The notes under the pieces: generated by a model | Told to the model about the DNA's origin: nothing | The model's input: the letters and a program-made list of their open reading frames with translations, nothing else | The model's database searches: none | From: CAZOKZ01 sp964580585 | GTDB taxonomy: Bacteria > Sumerlaeota > Sumerlaeia > SLMS01 > JAHLLQ01 | Assembly (NCBI GenBank): GCA_964580585.1 | Contig: CAZOKZ010000008.1 | Location: 39,674 to 103,673, forward strand | DNA: 64,000 nt | Direction: 5' to 3' | Shown: positions 55,518 to 64,000 of the stretch, piece after piece | How positions within the stretch are numbered: the stretch's first letter is position 1 | How the letters are laid out: each line of letters opens with the position of its first letter | Program-made: the position numbers and the translations under genes

Positions 55518-56962
55518 CGGTTGAATCGTTTTTATCCGTTTGGAAATTGCGTTTCTTCAGCAAATAATAACCGTCCTCGCTGAACAACGTCTCGAACTCG
55601 CCGGATTCCAGTCGCTGATTGATCGCCTCGAGTTCGCTGGCTTTCTCCTTCCCCAGTAAATCGAGCGGACGACCTTTTCCATCGATCAGAAAATACTCTG
55701 CGTCATCGAGGTACTTGAGACGGAACGGTAGTTTGGTGTGGCGATTGGGCACCTGGCAATAGAGATCGTATTGCACGGCAACCGATGCATCGGGTGGAAT
55801 CATCGCGATGACGTTTTCAGCAAGGCGGTGATGTTCGCTGATCGGCAGCGGAAAATGGCGAATGTTTTCTCCCCGAGTTTTCAGGGGGACGGAGATCATC
55901 GCCAGTAAAATCAACACGGTTGTGAGTATGGGGACGAGATGGCGATCGTATTTTCCCCAACGCGTTTTGATGAACGCCAAACCACGAACCAGGCTGAAAA
56001 ACAAAAATGGAATCGCCGGGTAGCTGTAATAAAATTGCAGCCTCCCAACGACGGGATCTTCAGCAAGCAGCAACATGCCTGCCGCCGCGCCTGCCAGCCA
56101 AAACGTGCGCCTGTCGAGAAGTGCAATTAACCCAACGGAGGCGTAAAGTTGCAGCATCGTGATACTGAACAAATGACGGGCAATATAACCGGGCTGGCTC
56201 AATAACCCGAGGAAAATTTCGCTCTTCGTGCTACCGAACGAAGCAAAACGTTCGCTCGCTGGCGTGCCGCCCTGGGCAAGCAACAGCTCCGTCCCCGATA
56301 GCTTCATGACCGCCTGGCTGTAAACTGCCCACAGAAATGCGAATACAATCGTCCATGTTCCCCATCGACGCGTTTCCGGGTCACAAAGTAAACCAACTCC
56401 AAATAGTGCGCAGTAAAGTGCGTAATCTTCTTTGATCGCCAACGTCCAAAGCAATGCCCCCAGAAACCACCAGCGGCTGCGTCGTTGCACCGCGACAAAC
56501 ATCGTGAAAAACGACACAAATCCCAACGACTCCGGATGGTTTGCCACATGGACGGACAGGACGAAATGGTGGCACAAATATAACGCGCACACGGCCAGCG
56601 CCAACCCCGTGTTTTTCAGTTCTCCGTAGGCGAAAATTCCCAGTGGAATGATGGCTCCCACAAGGGCGATGTTCAAAACCGTCAGGAACGTCATCGTGTG
56701 ATCGACAAAAAAATACAACGCCATGATCGGCAAGAGAATCGGGCGAAAATGCACCGCGAAATAACTGAGGCCGTTATTCCATTCGATAGGCCAGCGTAAA
56801 AAATGACCGTGCCGCGGTCCGGCACAAATCGTATCGAATACACCAACATCCGCCAGGAACACGCTATGGCTGGCGTATTGTGTCCAGGTAATCCACTCGA
56901 ACCAACCGAACGCCAACACCAGCATCGCCGCCAACCAAAACCATAGCTTGCGGGGGACGGAG
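54442..56962. repeat. Second dense cluster of RGGGACGGAG (7 copies)
   Basis: Plus-strand copies start at 54981 (AGGG form), 55885 and 56953; complement copies start at 54442 (AGGG form), 54545, 55232 and 56287. They lie in the glycosyltransferase and DUF2079 genes and encode different peptides (GDG, GRS, GTE, SVP) because frames and strands differ. Confidence 0.85.
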
Positions 56963-56979
56963 TCGGGACGTTCGGTCAT
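55510..56979 (-). CDS. DUF2079 membrane protein
   Basis: 489 residues with about twelve membrane helices. DUF2079 marks: FAVHFRPILLPIM, HVANHPESLGF and LAIKEDYALY. The family is distantly related to GT-C type membrane glycosyltransferases, so use of a lipid-linked sugar is a reasonable inference. Ends within the next glycosyltransferase gene; starts nine bases after argC. Confidence 0.88.
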   Translation of the reverse strand: MTERPDSVPRKLWFWLAAMLVLAFGWFEWITWTQYASHSVFLADVGVFDTICAGPRHGHFLRWPIEWNNGLSYFAVHFRPILLPIMALYFFVDHTMTFLTVLNIALVGAIIPLGIFAYGELKNTGLALAVCALYLCHHFVLSVHVANHPESLGFVSFFTMFVAVQRRSRWWFLGALLWTLAIKEDYALYCALFGVGLLCDPETRRWGTWTIVFAFLWAVYSQAVMKLSGTELLLAQGGTPASERFASFGSTKSEIFLGLLSQPGYIARHLFSITMLQLYASVGLIALLDRRTFWLAGAAAGMLLLAEDPVVGRLQFYYSYPAIPFLFFSLVRGLAFIKTRWGKYDRHLVPILTTVLILLAMISVPLKTRGENIRHFPLPISEHHRLAENVIAMIPPDASVAVQYDLYCQVPNRHTKLPFRLKYLDDAEYFLIDGKGRPLDLLGKEKASELEAINQRLESGEFETLFSEDGYYLLKKRNFQTDKNDSTDE

Positions 56980-56988
56980 TTCGCGAGA

Positions 56989-58023
56989 TTAGCAGAAGCC
57001 TGCTGTTTCGGAAAGCTGAAAGCTCACATTGAAGCACTGAACGGCTTGGCCGCTGGCGCCTTTGACCAGATTGTCAATCGCCGTGGTGACAATCAACCGT
57101 TGGGCTTTGGAATCCACACGCACTGCGATGTCTGCCATATTGGTGTTTGAAACGTGTTTTGTATTCGGGAACACGCCTTCAGGCATGACACGGATGAACG
57201 GTTCGTTTTTGTAGAACTGCTGATAAATTTTGCGAATCGCAGATTCCTCGATCGGCTCGGTCAACTGAGAGTAAACCGTTGCCAGAATCCCTCTGTCCAT
57301 TGGCACCAGATGCGGTACGAATGTAATGGTCTGGTCGATGCCGGCCAACCTCGAAAGCTGCTCTTCGATTTCCGTCTGGTGGCGATGGTTGGCGACCTTG
57401 TAGGCCGTGAAACCTTCGTTCACCGTACAGAAGTGCGTGCCTTCGGTGGGCGTGCGACCTGCGCCGCTTACCCCGGATTTGCAATCGGCGATAATGGAAT
57501 TCTTCACGATCATATCGTGCTTCATCAACGGGCCGACGCTCAACGTCACCGAAGTCGGGTAACATCCCGGGCATGCCACCAATTTGGCATCGATAATCCG
57601 CGCCCGATGAAATTCCGGCAAACCGTACACGGCACGCAGATTCATCTCGGGCGATGGATGCGTCACGCCGTAAGTCGCTTCGTACGTCTTGTGATTGCGA
57701 TACCGAAAATCCGCACTGAGATCGAAAATCCGCACGTTTTTATCGGCGAGCTTCATTGCGTATTCGGCGCCCACCGTGTGGGGCAGGCACAGAAACACCG
57801 CATCGATATCGTCGGGCAGCGCATCGACATCCACCTCGGTGATCAGAGGCAGTTCAGCCCCGCGCAACGACCCGAAGACATCGCCAATCGGCATTGGCTC
57901 ATCGACGCGCGCCTGCAACGCTGCCACGCGCACGTTCGGATGGCGCAGCAAAATCTTCAGCAATTCGAGGGCGGTGAAGGCGCGGGCGCCAATAATCGCA
58001 ACATTCAGCATCAAGTCGGACAT
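56989..58023 (-). CDS. argC: N-acetyl-gamma-glutamyl-phosphate reductase
   Basis: 344 residues. Reduces N-acetylglutamyl phosphate in arginine synthesis. NADP loop IIGARAFTALELL (a less usual form of GATGYTG), catalytic Cys in ACPGCYPTSV and His region KVANHRHQTEI. ATG 58023 lies only 12 bases after the recombinase stop, with no strong ribosome site, so its native promoter may have been displaced by the element on its upstream side. Other arg genes are not in the window. Confidence 0.94.
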   Translation of the reverse strand: MSDLMLNVAIIGARAFTALELLKILLRHPNVRVAALQARVDEPMPIGDVFGSLRGAELPLITEVDVDALPDDIDAVFLCLPHTVGAEYAMKLADKNVRIFDLSADFRYRNHKTYEATYGVTHPSPEMNLRAVYGLPEFHRARIIDAKLVACPGCYPTSVTLSVGPLMKHDMIVKNSIIADCKSGVSGAGRTPTEGTHFCTVNEGFTAYKVANHRHQTEIEEQLSRLAGIDQTITFVPHLVPMDRGILATVYSQLTEPIEESAIRKIYQQFYKNEPFIRVMPEGVFPNTKHVSNTNMADIAVRVDSKAQRLIVTTAIDNLVKGASGQAVQCFNVSFQLSETAGFC

Positions 58024-58035
58024 GGGCGGAATCTT

Positions 58036-59598
58036 CTAGGAACTCTCTAAATCTCGGACATTTGCCGGTTCAAAAAACAATCCTGCCAGCAGTCGGGTCC
58101 GGGACGCAAGAGAAGGGTTGCGTGCCTTTTTGGCGGCTATTTCAGAAAAAGGGGGGAGATAAAGGAGGCGGATGTCAACGGAGTTGTTGCCAATTCTAAT
58201 GAAATCAGTCATGTTTTCGATGATGAGGCGTTTTTCTTCGGGAGTGAGATTGGGCCAATGGGAATAGAGGTCTTGAGCTTCGTTGATGATTTGGTCGCTA
58301 GACAGGTAGCTGATGCGGAGATAGTCGGCTTCGGCTTGTAGGGTCGGTATTTGATTGTCGAGCTGGTCGAAGCGTTCTTGCAGCGGGTTGTAGCGTTGGC
58401 CGAATCCTTGGGCGGGAATCTCGTCGTTGATGTAAAGGTGGTACATTTTGTCCATCTCTTTTTGCACAGCGGTGCGCTCGGTCTGGAGCTTAGCAATCAT
58501 GCGCTCGCGGTCTTTGAGGTTGGACTCGGCGCTTTCCAGATGCCGGGCAATCTCGTCTGGAGACAGGAAAAAGTTTTTGAGCTGTTCGTAGAAAATGGCT
58601 TCGAGGTCATCGACGGGGATTTTGTTGCGGCATTTGGCGCAGGTGTATTTGACCGATTTGGACGGGACGTACATTTTGTTCCCGCACTCGCACTCGACGA
58701 TGCCTGCGAACAAGTGAACGGGTTTTGGGCCGGGGCGTTTGTGTGGGACATGGTTTTCGTCAAGGATTTGATTGCAGATGTCCCAAGTCTCTTCGTCAAC
58801 AATGGGTTCGACTTCGACGTACACCCATTCTGATTCAGGTTTGAGTTCCCACGCTTTGTTTTTGCCTGGGCTTTTGGTGTAGTTGGCGCGGTGCAGACCC
58901 TTGGCTTCGGGGCCGCGAATGAGGCGGTCGATGGCCAATCCGCTGAACTTGGCCCCGGCGCGTGTGCGAAATCCGCCCTCGTTGAGGAGCCGCGCGACAG
59001 TTTTTTTACGCCGATGTTCCTTGAAGAGTTCGTAAATCCGGCGGCGCACGGGAGCTTCGTCGGGATTGGGCACGAGTTTTTTGTCCACCCACTGGTAGCC
59101 AAACGGAGCTTTGCCACCGACGGGTTTACCCAACTTGGCGCGAATGGGGACAGATGCAGCCACACGGTCTGCTATTTCCTCGCGTTCCCACTGGCTGAGC
59201 GCGGCAAACAGCGTGAAGAAAAGCCGCCCCGATGGCGTGGACGTGTCGATGGATTCTTGCAACGAAATAAGGTCCGCGCCGTTGTGCTCGAAGATGTCGG
59301 AAAGTTCGAGCAGTTGCTTGGTGTTGCGCGCCAGACGGGCCAGTTTGCTGAAAATCAGTCCGGTGATGTGGTCGCGCTTGATGTCGGCAAGCATCCGTTC
59401 GGTTTCCGGGTGGTCCATCACGTCTTTACCGGACGTGCCTTCAAGGTGATACACCTCGACGACGGTCCAGCCGCGCATGGCGGCGTATTGGCGCGCGCGG
59501 GCTTCGTGGTGTTGCGGACTGTCGCCGCGCGCTTGATCTTCCGTGCTGACGCGCAGCCAAATGCCGACGCGTTTGCTTTGGTCGTGCTGCTTTTTCAT
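58036..59598 (-). CDS. Large serine recombinase / integrase
   Basis: 520 residues from ATG 59598 (MKKQHDQSKR). The resolvase domain has catalytic Ser18 in WLRVSTEDQ and the arginines of FSKLARLARNTK. A recombinase domain (about 170-280), a zinc ribbon (CECG and CAKC, near 305-330) and a coiled-coil motif (about 355-420) follow, the order of phage- and transposon-type serine integrases. It is the last gene of a three-gene operon and directly abuts argC, so it may mark the element's boundary. Confidence 0.93.
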   Translation of the reverse strand: MKKQHDQSKRVGIWLRVSTEDQARGDSPQHHEARARQYAAMRGWTVVEVYHLEGTSGKDVMDHPETERMLADIKRDHITGLIFSKLARLARNTKQLLELSDIFEHNGADLISLQESIDTSTPSGRLFFTLFAALSQWEREEIADRVAASVPIRAKLGKPVGGKAPFGYQWVDKKLVPNPDEAPVRRRIYELFKEHRRKKTVARLLNEGGFRTRAGAKFSGLAIDRLIRGPEAKGLHRANYTKSPGKNKAWELKPESEWVYVEVEPIVDEETWDICNQILDENHVPHKRPGPKPVHLFAGIVECECGNKMYVPSKSVKYTCAKCRNKIPVDDLEAIFYEQLKNFFLSPDEIARHLESAESNLKDRERMIAKLQTERTAVQKEMDKMYHLYINDEIPAQGFGQRYNPLQERFDQLDNQIPTLQAEADYLRISYLSSDQIINEAQDLYSHWPNLTPEEKRLIIENMTDFIRIGNNSVDIRLLYLPPFSEIAAKKARNPSLASRTRLLAGLFFEPANVRDLESS

Positions 59599-59611
59599 CG
59601 TGTTACCCACC

Positions 59612-62600
59612 CTATTTATCTGTTGACTTGAGGGATTTTTTTACGCGATTCAGGAAGACATTTGCAATGGCTTCCTTGCGGGATTCTTTCATCGCGGCGT
59701 TGGTCGGCTGGTAGCTGACATTGACCGTGTAGCCGCGCACGGTGACTTGCTTGTTTTCCATCTTCGCTTGGATGCCTTCGATGAACGCAAACAGGTCGTC
59801 GGGCGCGAAAAAATGCAGTTTTGCGCGGTCGGTTTTGCTGAACTTTTTGGCGGCCAGTTGTTCGATTTTGCGCAGGCGTTTTGGATCGGACGCCACGGCA
59901 GCGACGTGCGTGAAGCCCGCCCGCAGGCATTTGTCGAGGTTTTCGATTTCGTGATCGGCTGACGTGGTGACGGTTATCTCGCAGGCGATGCGCACGCCTT
60001 CGCGTTCGAGCGCGATGTCCACCATGCCGCTACCGCTACCATCCAGCACGGGCGCTTCGATGTCGGCTTTCCAGCCCATGCCGTGCGCCCAGCGGGTGAT
60101 GAGGTTTTGCAGGTATTTGTGTTCCTGGCCACCGCGTCCGGGCAGGGATGGCGGCGGAACGGGGCGGGTTTCGGGACTCGGAATTCGAGGTTCGGGTGTT
60201 TCGATTGGAGATTTGGATGATGTTTGACTGAATTGCGACTCGGAATGAGGCTGCTCGGGTGTGGCTTGAGGCGGAGCTGTCTCGGGTTGGGATTCGGTGG
60301 GTTTGAGGCTTTCCTCTTTAATAGGGACTTCGGGCGAAAGCGATGGCGCGGGCGTAGGTGCTTTTTCCGGCTTGGGTTTCGGCTCGCGGGTTTCTTTGGT
60401 TTTCGCGACTGGCGGCGGGACTTGCTTCCAACTTTCGGCGAGGTGCGCTTCCACTTCGGCGAGCGGGGTGCCGTACTGCTTACGCGAGAGAGTCATCACG
60501 GCAAGGCGGCGCTCTTCGGCTTCGCTTTCGTCCACGTCGGGCAAGGGCGGCGTGGCGAGGTTGAAGTCGTAATCGGCACGCTCGACGCGGGCGATGGCTT
60601 GGCCGATGCTCAAAGACTGCAAGTCGGCGGCTTCGAAATGCGCAAACCCACTGGCGAGCTTGGCGGCATCGGCATCGCCCAGGCGAAAACAAATGCGCGT
60701 GAAGGGGTTGGAGAGCACAGACGCGGCGACTTCGGAATCGCGACCCAACTGGCGAAGTTCCTGGTGCGCTAGCACAAGCCCGAGGTGGAATTTGCGCACG
60801 CCGGACAAAATCTGCGCCATGGACGGGGTAACGAAGTTGTGGAACTCATCGATGTAGAGATAGAAATGGCGGCGGCGGTGGGCGGACGTTTGCTGGCGCG
60901 AAAGGGCGGCTTGATGGATTTTGGCCACCAGCATGGTGCCGAGCAAATAACTGTTTTCTTCGCCGATGGCACCTTGCGCGAGTTTGCCGAGGAATATTTT
61001 GCCGCTGTCCATGATGCGTGCAAAGTCGAGCCGGTTGCCGGGTTGGCAGACCAAGTGGCGAACGAGTTTGGGCCGCAGAAAGGTGTCGAGACGCGTGAGC
61101 AGCGGGGCTTGCGGATTGCCGCGCAGCAGCGGAAACTCGCGCTGCCAAAAGTAATGAATCTCGGGATCGTTTACGGTCGAAAGAAACTGCGCACGAAAAC
61201 TTGGTTCGATTAAAAAGCGGCGCATGTCCGACAGTGTGCCGCCTTTATTACTTTCCAGAAACGCTAAAATGGCATTTGCTAAAACGGAGTTCATCTGGTC
61301 ACCCCAGGCGGAGCTTAAACGCCTGAATACCGCGACCAGATCGGACGACAGCAGTGTTTTTTCGAGTTCGGAGTTGGCTTGGAGGATATTAAACGCGATG
61401 GGAAATTGTTCGTCCGCCGGATCGAAATACACCACGTCGTGCAGACGATGTTCGGGAACATATTCGAGCAAGCGATCCACTAAATCGCCGTGAGGATCAA
61501 GAACAGCGAAGCCGTTGCCCGCGTGCATGTCCTGAATCATCATGTTCAACATCGCAGTGGTTTTACCGGTGCCGGAGCCACCTAATATGTAACAATGTCG
61601 CGTGCGATGATCGGCAGACAGGGATACTTCGCTCGATTGCCCGCGATGGATATTAACTCCCAAGGTCAGTTCGTGGCCGTGACAGATAGCTGGTGCCGGA
61701 CGCGACGCGGTGCGTGTGCGATGCAGCGCGTCGAGTTGCACACTATCGTCGGGCAAATGCACCAGCGAGCAGAGTTCCAGACTGTTAATTAACATTCCCG
61801 TGCGGCACGATTTGCGGTCGAGAATATCTATCCAATGTTGCTGGGTATCATAGTTTGAATCTTCCAGCGGGATGAATTCGTTGCCCAGCGGATAACTGAA
61901 TTGATCGAGTGCTCCGGTCATCCCTCGCAGCAGTTGAAACAACCGTTCTTGATTCAGCGTGGCGGCTCCAAGCCGCAGACAAACCGCAAAGAGCGGTCGG
62001 CTGATTTTCTTGCGCGTCAGCGAAATGAAATCCGGTTCGTTTCCAAACACCGGCGTGCCATCGTCGAACGTCACCGCATGCGCCAGACTTTCTGCCCAGG
62101 GATTTTCAACCGGTTGAAACAGGACTTGCACGAATGCAAATTCTTCGCTGCCCAACGCGCTCATCGGACCGAAGAGCCCCATCAGCGGATCGGACGCGAG
62201 GTCTTTGTAGAGCCGAAGCGGAAGCATACATTCGTGCGACAGACCGATGTCTACCATGTAACTGACTTCGCTGCCGTAACGCTCCAGAAAGTTAATGAAA
62301 GTTGGCTGATCGCGCAGGATACCGACGGACGGAAAAAACGTCGCAAGTTGTTGCGTGACCAGATGTTCGTCTTCCGCGCGACAGACAAGTTGCAAACGAA
62401 TATGCCCGGAAATAGCGAGGATTTCAAAACTCAACGCGTAGCGCGCGCCGCTCAAAGCGAGCAAAAACTGTTCGGTCAAGTCGTGCTTGAGATTCAATTC
62501 GCTCGGTAAATTGAGCACCAATTCCACGCAATCGCGCGGCGCGTTGTCCGGCATCGGTTCGGGTTCTTCGGTCAAATACCGAACCAAATCCGGGTCGAGG

Positions 62601-62824
62601 GACGGAGTCGATGGCGGCGCGGGTTTTGATGGAAGTAGGCGTTCGAGCAGCGACGGTCTGCGCCCATCGTCTTGAATGGGGACGGAGCCGGTCAGCGGCA
62701 AAAACACAAACGGACGAAACGGCGGTTCGAGCGCAACCGGCTGTCGATATACTTGCCAGCCGCGCCCGCGCTGCTCCCAGGCGTAGAATTGCTCGGTGAG
62801 TGTTTGCACCAGCGGTTGCGACAT
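59612..62824 (-). CDS. Conjugative-type AAA ATPase (TraG/HerA-like) fused to a PD-(D/E)xK-like domain
   Basis: 1070 residues. The N-terminal 380 residues are of unknown fold. The ATPase has Walker A GGSGTGKTTAM near 415, DPHGDLVDRLLEYVP, and Walker B YLYIDEFHNF near 660, plus AHQELRQLG, all typical of TraG/VirD4/HerA-type DNA pumps. A 130-residue Pro/Glu/Lys-rich linker joins it to a C-terminal domain (about 898-1015) with GMVDIALEREGVRIACEIT, like a nuclease core in which the final Lys is replaced. Likely pumps or processes DNA of the mobile element. Confidence 0.82.
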   Translation of the reverse strand: MSQPLVQTLTEQFYAWEQRGRGWQVYRQPVALEPPFRPFVFLPLTGSVPIQDDGRRPSLLERLLPSKPAPPSTPSLDPDLVRYLTEEPEPMPDNAPRDCVELVLNLPSELNLKHDLTEQFLLALSGARYALSFEILAISGHIRLQLVCRAEDEHLVTQQLATFFPSVGILRDQPTFINFLERYGSEVSYMVDIGLSHECMLPLRLYKDLASDPLMGLFGPMSALGSEEFAFVQVLFQPVENPWAESLAHAVTFDDGTPVFGNEPDFISLTRKKISRPLFAVCLRLGAATLNQERLFQLLRGMTGALDQFSYPLGNEFIPLEDSNYDTQQHWIDILDRKSCRTGMLINSLELCSLVHLPDDSVQLDALHRTRTASRPAPAICHGHELTLGVNIHRGQSSEVSLSADHRTRHCYILGGSGTGKTTAMLNMMIQDMHAGNGFAVLDPHGDLVDRLLEYVPEHRLHDVVYFDPADEQFPIAFNILQANSELEKTLLSSDLVAVFRRLSSAWGDQMNSVLANAILAFLESNKGGTLSDMRRFLIEPSFRAQFLSTVNDPEIHYFWQREFPLLRGNPQAPLLTRLDTFLRPKLVRHLVCQPGNRLDFARIMDSGKIFLGKLAQGAIGEENSYLLGTMLVAKIHQAALSRQQTSAHRRRHFYLYIDEFHNFVTPSMAQILSGVRKFHLGLVLAHQELRQLGRDSEVAASVLSNPFTRICFRLGDADAAKLASGFAHFEAADLQSLSIGQAIARVERADYDFNLATPPLPDVDESEAEERRLAVMTLSRKQYGTPLAEVEAHLAESWKQVPPPVAKTKETREPKPKPEKAPTPAPSLSPEVPIKEESLKPTESQPETAPPQATPEQPHSESQFSQTSSKSPIETPEPRIPSPETRPVPPPSLPGRGGQEHKYLQNLITRWAHGMGWKADIEAPVLDGSGSGMVDIALEREGVRIACEITVTTSADHEIENLDKCLRAGFTHVAAVASDPKRLRKIEQLAAKKFSKTDRAKLHFFAPDDLFAFIEGIQAKMENKQVTVRGYTVNVSYQPTNAAMKESRKEAIANVFLNRVKKSLKSTDK

Positions 62825-62831
62825 CGTTCAC

Positions 62832-63527
62832 TCACCGCTTGAACAAATCGCGCATGATCGGTTTACGCGCGTCATCGGTGATGCGCTCCAGATTTTGCGC
62901 TTTGGTCATCGAATCGATGACTTCCATTACCGCCGCGTGCACCGCCGTTTGATACATCATTTGCGTGTCGATGCGGTAGTAGGTGTCGATGAGGAACAGT
63001 TTTTTCCAAAGCCAACCGAGGATTGGAATGGCGAGAAAATATGGTGCGGCGGTGTAGCCACCGCGTTCCAACCAAAGACCGAGTATTGTAAACAAGATGA
63101 TATATGGGATCGGCCAAAAAGTTAGTGCAAAAAAACCCATTCCAAGCGCCACGTTAGGTCCACCTTTTGATGCTATTATGCTGCACATCATGAGCCAAAG
63201 ATAAGCCATGATGCCCATGATGACCAAGGTAACAATGGTGGGAATGATAAACAGCGGGCGCGGCGTGCCCAGCCACCAGGAAAAGAAAAAACCTTTGCCG
63301 AACGGTGCGCCGCAAACATCCATCATGAGCGGGCCGCGCGTAACACGTAGATAGTGACGGTAGGCGGAAAGTTTGCCACCTTCCTGCCAAAATTGGTTGC
63401 TGTATTGAGCACCTGGTATCTCGCGGCGATTGAGCGCTTCCTTCACTTTCCCGTAAAATTCCTCCGGGGAGGCTTCCATCCCTTCGACAAGGATATTCCA
63501 ATGCCCAAGCGGTTCGATACGCGCCAT
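62832..63527 (-). CDS. Element-encoded membrane protein of unknown function
   Basis: 231 residues from ATG 63527 (MARIEPLGHWNILVEG) with GGAG upstream. An N-terminal soluble part (about 1-85) precedes three to four membrane helices (LFIIPTIVTLVIMGIMAYLW, then another pair) and a C-terminal helical segment. It starts the operon with the ATPase, seven bases apart, suggesting it anchors or gates that ATPase at the membrane. Homology not recognised. Confidence 0.75.
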   Translation of the reverse strand: MARIEPLGHWNILVEGMEASPEEFYGKVKEALNRREIPGAQYSNQFWQEGGKLSAYRHYLRVTRGPLMMDVCGAPFGKGFFFSWWLGTPRPLFIIPTIVTLVIMGIMAYLWLMMCSIIASKGGPNVALGMGFFALTFWPIPYIILFTILGLWLERGGYTAAPYFLAIPILGWLWKKLFLIDTYYRIDTQMMYQTAVHAAVMEVIDSMTKAQNLERITDDARKPIMRDLFKR

Positions 63528-63778
63528 GGCTCCGCCTCCGATGGTATCGAATTTAAAATCGTGTTTGTATAATGCCAGCCATACATGTCTTTGCCTCTTG
63601 GGCAAGCGAAAAATGGACGGTGGCGAGCTTCAATTCGGACGGGATACGAGCGGATTGCCAAAGGGAATGAGTTGTGCTACTTCTACAAATCACAAAGTGC
63701 AATTGGCACGACCGCTTTGCACCAACCAACACAGTGAGAGGTAAACAGCCTTCGCAAACAACCACATCCCCCAACTCG

Positions 63779-64000
63779 TGGACATCGAGTCGCTGCCGAC
63801 GAGAGACATCAATGCCCACCTCGAATATCTCGGCAGTGAGTATGACATTCAGGATTATTTTCTGATTTTACCTGTCGAGCATCCGCTTGTCGAAAGCGGA
63901 GTCAGAGAAATTTCTGGCATTCAGATTTTGACGGCGGCAGGTTTGAAGATGCGGCCCGGCGTCTCGGCATTGTTTGAATGCCCGGCGTGCGATTGGCAAA
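63779..64000 (+). CDS. Partial open frame, unknown protein, runs off the window
   Basis: From GTG 63779 the frame reads VDIESLPTRDINAHLEYLG and continues to the window end with a CPAC pair near the last residues, possibly the start of a zinc finger. An in-frame stop lies 42 bases upstream and there is no ribosome site, so the true start may be absent (truncation or frameshift). It diverges from the membrane-protein gene. The 251 bases between the two show no other gene. Confidence 0.4.

Noticed and set aside
63526..63778. Short frames on both strands before the partial gene at the right end
   Set aside because: No ribosome sites, no conserved features and overlap with the membrane-protein start; treated as non-coding or gene debris.

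Overview
The window is ordinary bacterial chromosome from a draft or metagenome-derived scaffold: there is one run of exactly 100 Ns at 19496-19595. It is gene-dense, has moderately high GC, is diderm by its lipoprotein and Tat signals, and ends in a mobile element. A futalosine-pathway menaquinone gene (mqnA), a Bacillus-type sdhCAB operon, a paired DUF1501/DUF1549-DUF1553 locus, WD40-fused and zinc-ribbon-fused Ser/Thr kinases and several tetratricopeptide proteins suggest a member of the PVC-like or neighbouring uncultured phyla (Planctomycetota, Hydrogenedentota, Sumerlaeota and similar). There is no rRNA or complete marker set here, so the lineage is inference only.

Layout. 1-2.4 kb: divergent sugar epimerase and glycosyltransferase (surface polysaccharide) plus a membrane protein. 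2.4-8.8 kb: TPR protein, two tandem but different EF-P genes, a PDZ/radical-SAM/DUF512 protein, trmD, and mqnA convergent with trmD. 9-18.4 kb: cysteine-cluster protein, AT-rich secreted HExxH protein, gpsA, FHA-GGDEF cyclase, PCD dehydratase, TPR protein, orphan FecCD permease, hflX. 18.5-20.3 kb: secreted proteins, one with 102-bp EF-hand-like repeats interrupted by the assembly gap. 20.5-27.4 kb: a 1677-residue kinase with 16 WD40 repeats and two CBM20-like domains, followed by an FHA-GAF-PP2C phosphatase. 27.4-31.4 kb: sdhCAB with a structured leader, a CRP-consensus palindrome and an inserted palindromic repeat. 31.5-38.3 kb: CPBP protease, purU, DUF1501/DUF1549 pair, alkaline phosphatase, small lipoprotein. 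38.4-48.2 kb: DAHP synthase, three small genes including a receiver with Glu at the phosphoacceptor site, a zinc-ribbon Ser/Thr kinase, tRNA-Leu(CAG), and a hybrid histidine kinase. 48.2-58.0 kb: sulfotransferase, Nfu, sirtuin, trypsin-like protease, UPF0102, Dps, an orphan Cys-rich protein, then argC-DUF2079-glycosyltransferase. 58.0-64.0 kb: three genes on the minus strand (membrane protein, conjugative-type ATPase with a nuclease-like C-terminus, large serine recombinase), probably one end of an integrated element lying against argC.

How the genes relate. Signalling is prominent: two large Ser/Thr kinases, an FHA-coupled PP2C phosphatase, an FHA-coupled diguanylate cyclase, a hybrid kinase and a degenerate receiver could form a phospho-Ser/Thr network read by FHA domains. 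Central metabolism is represented by sdhCAB, purU, gpsA, aroG, argC and mqnA.

The most unusual signal is not a gene. The 10-mer RGGGACGGAG occurs at least 20 times on both strands, in several reading frames, in two dense clusters (33.7-35.2 kb and 54.4-57.0 kb), and its core forms the two arms of a terminator at 38.35 kb. This distribution recalls DNA-uptake or other genome-scanning motifs.
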